Source: Bacteroidales bacterium (GTDB lineage Bacteria; Bacteroidota; Bacteroidia; Bacteroidales; JAAUTT01). From it: a DNA stretch of 5,475 nucleotides. The position numbers and the translations under genes were made by a program. This document shows positions 1 to 5,475 of this stretch, piece after piece; positions within the stretch are counted from its first letter, which is position 1; each line of letters begins with the position of its first letter. The notes beneath the pieces are model-generated. The model was given only the letters and a program-made list of their open reading frames with translations, had not been told where the DNA came from and ran no database searches. Location of the stretch: assembly GCA_012031335.1 (NCBI GenBank), contig JAAUTT010000376.1, positions 1 through 5,475 of the forward strand, read 5' to 3'.

Positions 1-207
1 GCCACCGCTGACGGCACGAACATCTTTTACAAGGACTGGGGCCCGCGCGATACGCAGCCCGTGGTCTTCCACCACGGCTGGCCCCTGTCGGGCGACGACT
101 GGGACAACCAGATGCTGTATTTCCTGCAACAGGCGTACCGCGTCATCGCCCATGACCGCCGCGGCCATGGCCGGTCCGAGCAGACCGACACCGGCAACGA
201 GATGGAC
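1..207 (+). CDS. Non-haem chloroperoxidase / alpha-beta hydrolase, N-terminal fragment (partial at both ends)
   Basis: The reading frame is open from base 1, so the true start lies off the window. The encoded 69 or so residues show the N-terminal pattern of the alpha/beta hydrolase family annotated as non-haem chloroperoxidase or arylesterase: TADGT and YKDWG (residues 3-14), the oxyanion-hole region HHGWPLS (24-30) and HDRRGHGRS (51-59) before the nucleophile elbow. The expected continuation, including the GHSTGG-like catalytic serine, is absent because the frame runs into nucleoside hydrolase sequence at about 202-213. The intact enzyme would be a cytoplasmic hydrolase, but this fragment cannot be active. 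Base composition is about 65% GC with G/C-ending codons, unlike everything downstream, and resembles proteobacterial or actinobacterial DNA. The family call is secure; its belonging to the same genome as the rest is doubtful. Confidence 0.85.
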
Positions 208-213
208 GACCTT
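202..213. other. Chimeric junction between two unrelated genes
   Basis: To the left, the sequence is GC-rich alpha/beta hydrolase ending in GNEMD, where the family normally continues with a TYADDLA-like stretch. To the right, the sequence is moderate-GC nucleoside hydrolase starting at DDLYAIVRL, where the family normally has a preceding DTDxGxDxDD-type metal site. Both parents probably share a short stretch such as ATGGAC or GACGAC here, so the exact breakpoint cannot be placed more finely. The frame stays open across it, giving a hybrid frame that ends at 351. An assembly or library chimera is the simplest explanation; a natural fusion is unlikely because neither domain is complete. Confidence 0.8.
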
Positions 214-1027
214 TATGCCATTGTCAGGCTGGTTAAAGATCCCAATGTTGAGCTGGTGGGGCTTAGTTCGGCTCATTTCAACAATCCCGATCTGCTGGTT
301 TTCGAAAAGTGGAATGCATATCCCACCAAAGGTTTAAAATACCGTTGCTGAGAGTCAAAGGCTGAATGAGGAGATTCTGAAAGCAATAGGAAGGATGGAT
401 ATACCGCATCCGCTGGGTGCCGACTGCCAGATTGGCCGTGCCTGGGGGCAACAGGACCCACGCGATTCAGAAGCCGCACGTGCCATCATTGCCGCTGCCA
501 AGGTTATGCCCGAAGGCCAGAAGCTCGATGTTATCACCATTGGAGCAATGACCAACATCGCTTCGGCATTGATTCTTGCACCTGAAATAAAAAGCCGTAT
601 CCACTGCTTTGCGCTGGGGGCTCAGTATAACCCACAAACCAAAGTGTGGAACAAGAACGAGTTCAACATCCGAAACGACCTCAATGCTTTTGATTACCTG
701 CTGAACCTCGATGGCTTCGATTTTACTATTATGAGCCTGGAAGCTGCTTATCCGCTTCAATTCAACAGAGAGGATACTTACAGTTGGCTCTATGAAAACA
801 ATCCGGTGGAAAAAATACTGGAGAACCGCTGGAGGGAACAAAACCCTCAGGATAAAACCCGGATAATGTGGGATCTGGCGCTTGTTGAAGCTTATCTGAA
901 ACCTGAACTTGCAAAAATTATAACTGCTACTACGCCCCCGGAGAATAAGCAACGGGAAATACGCGTGTATGCCAAAATCGATGAAAAAGCGCTGACTGAC
1001 GATTTCTGGAATGTTTTGAAAAAATAG
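205..1027 (+). CDS. Nucleoside hydrolase (inosine-uridine preferring type), N-terminus missing, one frameshift
   Basis: This enzyme would cleave the N-glycosidic bond of nucleosides to release base and ribose, using a calcium ion. Frame 1 is used from 205 and frame 2 from about 340 to the TAG at 1025-1027. Removing one A from the run 336-339 joins them, reading GLNTVAESQRLNEEIL, and gives about 273 residues. Visible motifs: DDLYAI (205-222), the remnant of the N-terminal metal-binding Asp cluster; IGAMTNIASAL, the family's central loop; NEFN followed by ND (656-679), matching the ribose- and metal-contacting Glu/Asn segment; and WDLALVEAYL (869 on), where the conserved metal-binding Asp is present but the His that precedes it in many homologues is Trp. 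The first 20-45 residues, including any signal peptide and the first Asp residues, are lost at the junction. The stop lies 11 bases before the lipoprotein start, so co-transcription is likely. Exact nucleoside preference is not readable. Confidence 0.88.
336..339 (+). other. Frameshift: extra A in a run of 4 (nucleoside hydrolase)
   Basis: The upstream frame stops at TGA 349-351, while the downstream frame has family sequence before its first ATG (395), continuing back to about 341. Three A residues instead of four restore one protein. It is most likely a homopolymer sequencing error. Confidence 0.85.
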
Positions 1028-1038
1028 ATTTACTAAAC

Positions 1039-2517
1039 ATGAAACAACTAACACTCTTATTGAAAATTTTCGTGGTGGTAGCTGCAGTTTAGCTGCAGTT
1101 CAAGCAACAACAAACCTGCACCCATCAGTCTGCATCCTGATAATCCCAATTATTTTTTGTATAAAGGGAAACCAACAGTGATAATCACCTCGGCCGAGCA
1201 TTATGGAGCTGTGATGAATGCAGATTTCGATTATGCGAAATACCTTGCAACACTGAAGAACGATGGAATGAATTATACCCGCATATTTCTGGGGCCTTAT
1301 TCTGAAATCGGAGCCGATCTTTTCGGAATCAAAAAAAATACCATGAACCCGGCTCCAGGTAAATGGCTCACTCCGTGGGTGAAAGATACAGCTACCGGCA
1401 GATATAAGCTCGACGAGTGGAATGAAGCTTTTTTTAGCCGCCTGAAATCGTTTATCGCAGAAGCTCAGAAGAATGATGTGATTGTTGAGGTAACATTCTT
1501 TACTTCCTACTATGGTAATCATCAATGGTCGAACAGTCCGTTTAACCCCCAATAATAATACTCTGATAACCGATTCTTTATCGTTCCGGAATGTAAACAC
1601 CTCCGACAACGGACCACTCATGAAAATCCAGGAGAAATATGTCCGCAGAATTGTTCAGGATCTGAATGCTTTCGGAAATTTGATTTATGAGATTCAGAAT
1701 GAACCATGGTCAGATAACCCTGAACTTGTGGAAAAAATATCCGATGTAGACACTTTGGTGCATCCTTTTGCCTGGCAGAAAATTGTCGAAATTGCCAATA
1801 CCCGATCGCTGGAGTGGCAAACAAGAATAGCATCCATTATTTCGGAAGAGGAAGCCCAATTGCCCAACAAGCATTTAATAGCTCAGAACATAAGTAATTT
1901 CAGGTTCAAAATAGAGAATCCCGACCCTCAGATTTCCATCTTCAATTTCCATTATGCATATCCCGAAGCAGCTTCCGTAAATCTGAATCTGAATAAAGCC
2001 ATCGGGCTCGACGAAACTGGATTTATGCCGCACAACGACTTCCATTACCGTTCACAGGCCTGGAAATTCATGCTTGCCGGAGGAGCGCTTTACAACAACC
2101 TCGATTACTCTTTTACAGTTGGCTTTGAAGACGGCACCTATAAAATTGACGCAGGCACACCAGGATGGGGGTGGCCCTGCCTATCGTAAACAGCTTTTAA
2201 TACTGAAAAATTTTCTGGAATCGTTTTCTTTTATCAGCATGAAACCCAACAATGAAATTCTGAAGGTGAGTAACGGATCAATAAGCGCATATCAGGTACT
2301 GGCTGAAGAAGGACAGCAATATGCAATTTACCTTGAACGTGGTAATGCTCCTGAAATTGAATTGACGATCCCCGATGGAAACTATGCCGCCGTTTGGCTT
2401 AACACCCTCACAGGAAAGGAAGAACGCTCTGAAGAAGTTGTTTCAACCGGAGGGAAAGCTAGGATAAAATATCAGGGAAGTTTTGAAGATCTTGTTATTG
2501 GCCTCAAAATAAAATAA
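1039..2517 (+). CDS. Lipoprotein glycoside hydrolase, clan GH-A-like (cellulase-type TIM barrel), three frameshifts
   Basis: Reconstruction with three one-base corrections (runs 1088-1090, 1546-1550, 2167-2171) gives 491 residues. The start at ATG 1039 gives MKQLTLLLK, a hydrophobic core and a lipobox AVSC with C19, so the protein is probably a lipid-anchored, envelope-exposed enzyme. A TIM-barrel-like domain follows (about 30-395): the YEIQNEPW segment has the Asn-Glu pair typical of the acid/base in GH5-like enzymes (E221), FNFHYAYP carries an HxY motif (304-306), and GLDETGF supplies the likely nucleophile E325. The last 85 or so residues (YAIYLERG, GNYAAVWLNTLTG) look like the small beta-sandwich often attached to such enzymes and annotated as putative collagen-binding. 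Both catalytic Glu are present, so I infer a retaining glycosidase. The substrate is unknown; cellulase is only a family label. It lies between a nucleoside hydrolase and a permease, which suggests a role in the same scavenging pathway. Confidence 0.82.
1080..1100 (+). repeat. Short tandem repeat at the lipobox, containing a frameshift (extra T)
   Basis: The 10-base unit AGCTGCAGTT occurs at 1080-1089 and again at 1091-1100, separated by one T (period 11). The T-run 1088-1090 puts a TAG in the signal-peptide frame at 1090-1092. Two T residues instead of three restore VAAVSCSSS and a usable lipobox. Removing a whole 11-base period would not restore the frame, so a one-base error explains it better than a tandem duplication. 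Confidence 0.65.
1546..1550 (+). other. Frameshift: extra C in a run of 5 (glycosidase)
   Basis: The upstream frame ends at TAA 1553-1555. With four C residues the protein continues as SPFNPNNNTLITDSL in the next frame, without loss of any residue expected in the barrel. It is most likely a homopolymer error. Confidence 0.85.
2167..2171 (+). other. Frameshift: extra G in a run of 5 (glycosidase)
   Basis: The upstream frame reads GTPGWGWPCLS and stops at 2187-2189. With four G residues it becomes GTPGWGGPAYRKQLLILK and runs on to the TAA at 2515-2517. It is most likely a homopolymer error. Confidence 0.85.
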
Positions 2518-2568
2518 TGTTTTTATACGCGACTTACACTATTATTTACACATAAAAAACTGAAGATT

Positions 2569-3570
2569 ATGTTTATAATTGATTCGTATGCTGTTGCCGT
2601 GATATTTTGTTTTATCACCATGTTATGCTGGGGTTCATGGGCCAATACTTCCAAATGTACCACTACCAAATGGCAGTTTCCGCTATTTTACTGGGACTAT
2701 TCCATCGGGCTTATTCTGGCAGCAATTATCTACGGTTTATCCATGGGTAGCTCAGGTGATGAAGGACGCGGCCTTTTGTCCGATCTACAGCAGGCTTCAA
2801 CAAAATCTGTTCTCATGCCCCTTCTTGGAGGTGCTGTTTTCAATCTCTCGAATTTACTGGTAATTGCAGCCATTGCCATTGCTGGTATTTCGGTGGCTTT
2901 CCCCATTGCTGTGGGTTTAGCACTTGTTTTAGGTGTTATATTGAATTACATGAATATTCCTGCCGGAAACCCTTGGTTGCTTTTCGGAGGAGTTGGATTT
3001 GTTGTGCTGGCCATGGTGGTTAATGCAATTGCATCGGGCAAAGCTGCAGCATCCAAAGGAAAGACTTCCGTAAAGGGAATTGTAGTTTCCATTATTTCCG
3101 GAGTAATCATGTCATTCTTTTATCGTTTTGTTGCCGAAGGAATGACCACAGACTTTCAGGCTCCTGAAGCGGGAAAGCTCACACCATACTCGGCAGTGCT
3201 GATTTTCTCCGTTGGGCTGTTTCTTTCCAATTTCATTTGGAATACCTTTTTCATGTACAAGCCAATAACCGGAACCGTTTCAACATACAAAGAGTATTTT
3301 ACTGCCGGTAGCTGGAAACAGCATTTGATAGGCATTTCGGGCGGATTAATATTTAATACCGGATTCCTTTTTAATCTCATTGCCTCCGAAAAAGCAGGTC
3401 CGGCCATATCATATGGGTTGGGACAGGGAGCCACCATGATTGGCGCAGCCTGGGGAGTATTTATCTGGAAAGAGTTTGCCTCCGCGCCAAAATCGGTGAA
3501 TAAGTACCTGGCCGCCATGTTTGTATTATTTTTTACTGGCTTGGGACTCATCATTATGGCGAGAGCTTAG
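2569..3570 (+). CDS. DMT-superfamily permease, ureide/sugar permease-like (10 TM)
   Basis: This is an intact 333-residue integral membrane protein of the cytoplasmic membrane and the only undamaged complete gene here. Ten hydrophobic segments are visible at about 6-25, 42-60, 82-103, 106-127, 135-155, 170-187, 207-229, 253-271, 279-300 and 313-331, as in drug/metabolite transporter superfamily sugar or ureide carriers. The N-terminal pattern (FIIDSYAVAVIF, then CWGSW and FYWDYSIGLILAAIIYG) recalls plant ureide permeases, which carry allantoin and uracil, and the related bacterial glucose/ribose/rhamnose porters. Glycines and small residues are frequent in helices 3, 4, 8 and 9, and the 157-170 loop is Lys-rich. 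It starts at ATG 51 bases after the glycosidase stop and ends 44 bases before ribokinase. Context suggests import of ribose, nucleoside or nucleobase by cation symport. Substrate and coupling are inferences; the family level is firm. Confidence 0.85.
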   Translation: MFIIDSYAVAVIFCFITMLCWGSWANTSKCTTTKWQFPLFYWDYSIGLILAAIIYGLSMGSSGDEGRGLLSDLQQASTKSVLMPLLGGAVFNLSNLLVIAAIAIAGISVAFPIAVGLALVLGVILNYMNIPAGNPWLLFGGVGFVVLAMVVNAIASGKAAASKGKTSVKGIVVSIISGVIMSFFYRFVAEGMTTDFQAPEAGKLTPYSAVLIFSVGLFLSNFIWNTFFMYKPITGTVSTYKEYFTAGSWKQHLIGISGGLIFNTGFLFNLIASEKAGPAISYGLGQGATMIGAAWGVFIWKEFASAPKSVNKYLAAMFVLFFTGLGLIIMARA

Positions 3571-3614
3571 TCTCTTATAATGAACAAAATAGCAAAACTT
3601 AAATATCCAAAACA

Positions 3615-4534
3615 ATGGGAAATGAAATTCTGGTAATAGGCAGCACCAATGTCGATTTTTTGATTAAAGGTGATAAACTACCCATGTTAGGCGAAACTGT
3701 TACCGATGGCATTTTTTTGCAGAACTTCGGGGGCAAGGGAGCCAACCAGGCAGTAGGAGCTGCAAGGGCAGGGGGGGAAGGTTACCTTTGTTACCTGCCT
3801 GGGCGAAGACCGCTATGCCGACGAACTGGTTGAGAACTTCAGAAATGATGGAATTGATACCAGTCTTGTTTTCAGAGAAGAAGGGATTGCCACCGGCTCA
3901 GCGCTGATAATGCTCGATAATCAGGGTAATAACTATCTTTCGGTTGCACCTGGGTCAAACTACCGGATGAGCACTCTTCATATCAATAAAGCTCTGGATG
4001 CGCTGAAAGCAGCAGAAATAATAATTCTCCAAATGGAAATACCACTCGAAACAAATGCTTACATTTTTCAGCTCGCAGCGCAATATAAAAAGAAAATACT
4101 TTTAATTTAGCGCCGGCACGGTCATTTGATTTTTCCCTTTTAAAACATGTTTATGCATTTGTGGTGAACGAGGTAGAAGCATCCATGGTAACTGGACAGA
4201 AAGTGGAAACCGACCAGGAGGTAATTGAAGCAGGGGAAGATTTGAAACGGCGGGGGCCGGAGATCGTTATTATCACTCTCGGTAGCAGAGGAGCCTATGT
4301 AGTGTCGGGTGAAATGAAGGAGTTTATCCCTGCCTTTAAGGTAAAAGCAGTTGATACCACTGCCGCAGGCGATGTTTATTGTGGCAGTTTGGCTGTTGCC
4401 CTGGTGGAAGGTAAGCCGGTTCGCGAAGCTATAAGGTTTGCGGCAGCAGCTTCGGCAATTTCGGTAACCCGTTTGGGGCTCAGCCTTCAGCACCGGTGAG
4501 AGCCGAGATTGATGTAATGTTCAGTTCAGTCTAA
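3615..4534 (+). CDS. rbsK: Ribokinase (PfkB family), three frameshifts
   Basis: It would phosphorylate D-ribose to ribose-5-phosphate with ATP in the cytoplasm. The reconstructed protein is 306 residues, the usual ribokinase length, after removing one G (3771-3777), adding one A (4104-4105) and adding one G (4475-4478). Motifs in order: GSTNVDF (9-15, ribose-binding Asn/Asp); GGKGANQAVGAARAG (39-53, PfkB signature 1); LQMEIPLE (138-145); LNLAPAR (163-169, where many homologues have LNPAPA); NEVEA (185-189, Mg/phosphate region); TLGSRGA (221-227, nucleotide-binding loop); and DTTAAGDVYCG (247-257, signature 2, with D253 as catalytic base). No key residue is missing. The stop TAA is at 4532-4534, 11 bases before the sigma-factor ATG. 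The nucleoside hydrolase and permease upstream make ribose the natural substrate, though PfkB relatives acting on other sugars or nucleosides cannot be fully excluded. Confidence 0.88.
3771..3777 (+). other. Frameshift: extra G in a run of 7 (ribokinase)
   Basis: With seven G residues the frame reads AGGEGYLCYLPG and stops at 3831-3833. With six it reads AGGKVTFVTCLGEDRYADEL, normal ribokinase sequence. This is the longest G-run in the window and a classic site for length miscalls. Confidence 0.88.
4104..4105 (+). other. Frameshift: missing A in AA (ribokinase)
   Basis: The frame ends KKKILLI at TAG 4108-4110. Adding one A gives ILLNLAPARSFDF, restoring the Asn expected in the LNxAPA motif, and continues in the frame that holds NEVEA and DTTAAGD. 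A missing T in the adjacent TTT would also restore the frame but would lose that Asn. Confidence 0.8.
4475..4478 (+). other. Frameshift: missing G in a run of 4 (ribokinase C-terminus)
   Basis: The observed frame ends LGLSLQHR at TGA 4497-4499. With five G residues the C-terminus becomes LGAQPSAPVRAEIDVMFSSV and stops at 4532-4534, matching the GAQPSAP type ending common in ribokinases. Confidence 0.85.
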
Positions 4535-4545
4535 TAATATTGACG

Positions 4546-5119
4546 ATGCTATATCTGGAAGATGCTGATGAAGATAAGCTGCTGGACTTAATAAAAAAAG
4601 GCAGTAGCAAATCGTTCGAAGTCCTTTATCAGCGATATCATAAGCGTATTTATACTTATGCTTTACGGTTACTGCCATCGTCGTACCATGCCGAAGAAAT
4701 TGTGCAGAATGTATTTATAGCTGTCTGGAACCAGAGAACGTCGCTTAATTTTACAACAACATTCAGTTCCTATATTTTTGGTATTACCAGGCACATGGTT
4801 TACCGGCAAATCCGCCAAAAATTAACCAGGAAGCCTATGCAGCTTATGTTCTTTATAACAATTCCGAATATGCCTTTGTAACCGAAGATGAAATTGCATA
4901 CAATGAACTTGAACAGCTTTACAATAATTTAATTGAACAACTCCCTGAGCGGCGAAGGGAGATTTTTTACTCAGCCGTAAATACAACCTTAGCTACAGAG
5001 AAATTTCCGAACGGCTTAACATATCTGAAAATACTGTGGATACGCAAATACGCCTGGCACTTGGTTTTATCAAAACCGAATTAATTAAAGTGCTGGTTTT
5101 TATTATTTTATTGAATTAG
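4546..5119 (+). CDS. ECF-type RNA polymerase sigma factor (Bacteroides expansion type), two frameshifts
   Basis: This is a sigma-70 family extracytoplasmic-function factor that would direct RNA polymerase to specific promoters, usually under control of a membrane anti-sigma factor. Adding one A (run 4817-4821) and one T (run 4963-4968) gives 191 residues. Sigma region 2 lies at about 22-90 (SFEVLYQRYHKRIYTYA, then AEEIVQNVFIAVW with core-binding and -10 recognition helices). Region 4 lies at about 122-178 (LIEQLPERRREIFLLSRK, then a helix-turn-helix LSYREISERLNISENTVDTQ). The C-terminus is a hydrophobic VLVFIILLN tail, typical of the Bacteroides expansion family. ATG 4546 is chosen because family members start shortly before a Leu-rich helix; a TTG at 4540 is an alternative. 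Such factors commonly precede FecR-type anti-sigma and SusC/SusD genes, but none follows within this window, and a terminator hairpin lies 233 bases after the stop. Confidence 0.88.
4817..4821 (+). other. Frameshift: missing A in a run of 5 (sigma factor)
   Basis: As written, region 2 is followed by KLTRKPMQLMFFITIPNMPL and a stop at 4879-4881. With six A residues it continues as RQKINQEAYAAYVLYNNSEY into the linker and region 4. Confidence 0.85.
4963..4968 (+). other. Frameshift: missing T in a run of 6 (sigma factor)
   Basis: With seven T residues the helix before the region 4 helix-turn-helix reads REIFLLSRKYNLSYREISERL; as written it becomes REIFYSAVNTTLATEKF, which destroys the DNA-binding motif. 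Confidence 0.88.
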
Positions 5120-5352
5120 ACTTTTAAAGAATTAATGTGTCCACAGTCTTCAGACGACAGCCAACAGCCAGATCAAACTAAAAAAGGTCAGAGTTATGTG
5201 CCAAAGCTGCGTGTGTGGTTTGGCTGTGGACCTTTGACCGTGGTCTGTCGACCAGATGGTATGCTTATTAACTATACGCCTGCTTCAATAATTTTATTAA
5301 ACCTAATTCTACTTTGACAGATTTTGATAATGGTGAAAGAGGAATAACTTAT
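5120..5352. other. Non-coding intergenic region with a degenerate inverted repeat
   Basis: No convincing gene is present. The longest frame (5135-5317, 60 residues) has no recognisable motif, no supporting start context and a skewed composition. The segment 5137-5260 is rich in GTCCACAG/GACAGCC-like words. GTCCACAG at 5139-5146 is the exact reverse complement of CTGTGGAC at 5224-5231, CGACAG (5155-5160) matches CTGTCG (5245-5250) in the same way, and GGTC/GACC flank a small loop at 5242-5253. This could be a remnant of an intergenic repeat family or a structured untranslated RNA. The evidence is limited to short matches. Confidence 0.45.
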
Positions 5353-5394
5353 GCCACGAACCTGCCAGAGTTCAACGGCGGGCAGGTTCGTGGC
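5353..5394 (+). terminator. Strong hairpin terminator after the sigma factor
   Basis: The left arm GCCACGAACCTGCC (5353-5366) is perfectly complementary to GGCAGGTTCGTGGC (5381-5394), a 14-bp GC-rich stem around a 14-base loop. T-rich sequence follows (5397-5425), including runs of five and eight T. This fits a rho-independent terminator for the + strand gene cluster, although the first T-run starts about 10 bases after the stem, which is further than ideal. A repeat-derived palindrome is the alternative. Confidence 0.7.
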
Positions 5395-5475
5395 TATTTA
5401 TAAATTTTTGTTTTGATTTTTTTTATGTGTCAAATTAGAACTAAGTTTTGGCGGAAAGAATTGTTTTTCCGGATT
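5395..5475. other. AT-rich trailing segment, no gene seen
   Basis: This is T-rich sequence after the terminator, with no open frame of note on either strand. A small imperfect hairpin (CGGAAA at 5452-5457 with TTTCCG at 5466-5471) lies at the very edge. It may be the start of an upstream region for the next gene, but no clear Bacteroidetes-type promoter is visible. Confidence 0.4.

Noticed and set aside
61..351. A 96-residue open frame that looks like a small novel protein
   Set aside because: It is a hybrid of a truncated alpha/beta hydrolase and a nucleoside hydrolase cut off by a frameshift, not a real gene.
273..3554. Long minus-strand frames opposite the nucleoside hydrolase, glycosidase and permease
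   Set aside because: They are antisense shadows of plus-strand genes with recognised motifs and show no family signatures.
3571..3614. A TATAAT-like word and a tiny frame from ATG 3580 between permease and ribokinase
   Set aside because: The spacer is short, Bacteroidetes promoters do not follow the TATAAT rule, and the tiny frame overlaps the ribokinase start.
1088..4968. Programmed frameshifting or transcriptional slippage as a natural explanation of the broken genes
   Set aside because: The runs are only 2-7 bases, occur in unrelated genes and in both directions, and lack stimulatory structures that I can see; sequencing error is simpler.
5135..5317. A 60-residue frame after the sigma factor, considered as a small anti-sigma or hypothetical protein
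   Set aside because: It lacks a recognisable motif and lies over the inverted-repeat segment; its only hydrophobic stretch is a short AT-rich tail at the end.
5407..5450. Possible Bacteroidetes promoter (TTTG boxes with a TAAGTTTTG word)
   Set aside because: The -7 word does not fit TAnnTTTG exactly and the spacing to the upstream TTTG is too long.

Overview
The window reads as a fragment of an uncultured Bacteroidetes (probably Bacteroidales-like) genome, all genes on the + strand, with a short foreign-looking piece at its left end. The Bacteroidetes assignment rests on the protein types: a Bacteroides-type ECF sigma factor with a hydrophobic C-terminal tail, a lipoprotein glycosidase, and a GC content in the low to mid 40s percent in the lines I counted. 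Start sites lack obvious Shine-Dalgarno sequences, which also fits.

Layout: (1) Positions 1 to about 207 are GC-rich (about 65%) and encode the N-terminal part of a proteobacterial-style non-haem chloroperoxidase/esterase (alpha/beta hydrolase). At 202-213 this joins, in frame, to the interior of a nucleoside hydrolase, most likely through an assembly or library chimera. (2) About 205-1027: nucleoside hydrolase lacking its N-terminus. (3) 1039-2517: lipoprotein glycoside hydrolase with a clan GH-A-like TIM barrel. (4) 2569-3570: ten-helix DMT-type permease resembling ureide/sugar permeases, the only intact full-length gene. (5) 3615-4534: ribokinase. (6) 4546-5119: ECF sigma factor. (7) 5120-5475: non-coding, with a degenerate inverted repeat and a strong 14-bp terminator hairpin followed by T-runs.

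Every gene except the permease is broken by single-base indels. I count nine, each in or beside a short homopolymer run, and undoing each one restores a continuous, motif-complete protein. This is the signature of homopolymer sequencing error (pyrosequencing or similar), not of gene decay. The products below are described as reconstructed.

Inferred biology: the nucleoside hydrolase would split nucleosides into base and ribose, the permease would import ribose, base or nucleoside, and ribokinase would make ribose-5-phosphate. This is a compact nucleoside-ribose scavenging cluster. The lipoprotein glycosidase may release a ribose- or nucleoside-like glycoside at the cell surface, but its substrate cannot be read from the sequence. 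The sigma factor starts 11 bases after the ribokinase stop and may regulate this or a downstream uptake locus. I saw no RNA genes, CRISPR array, insertion sequence or phage genes.
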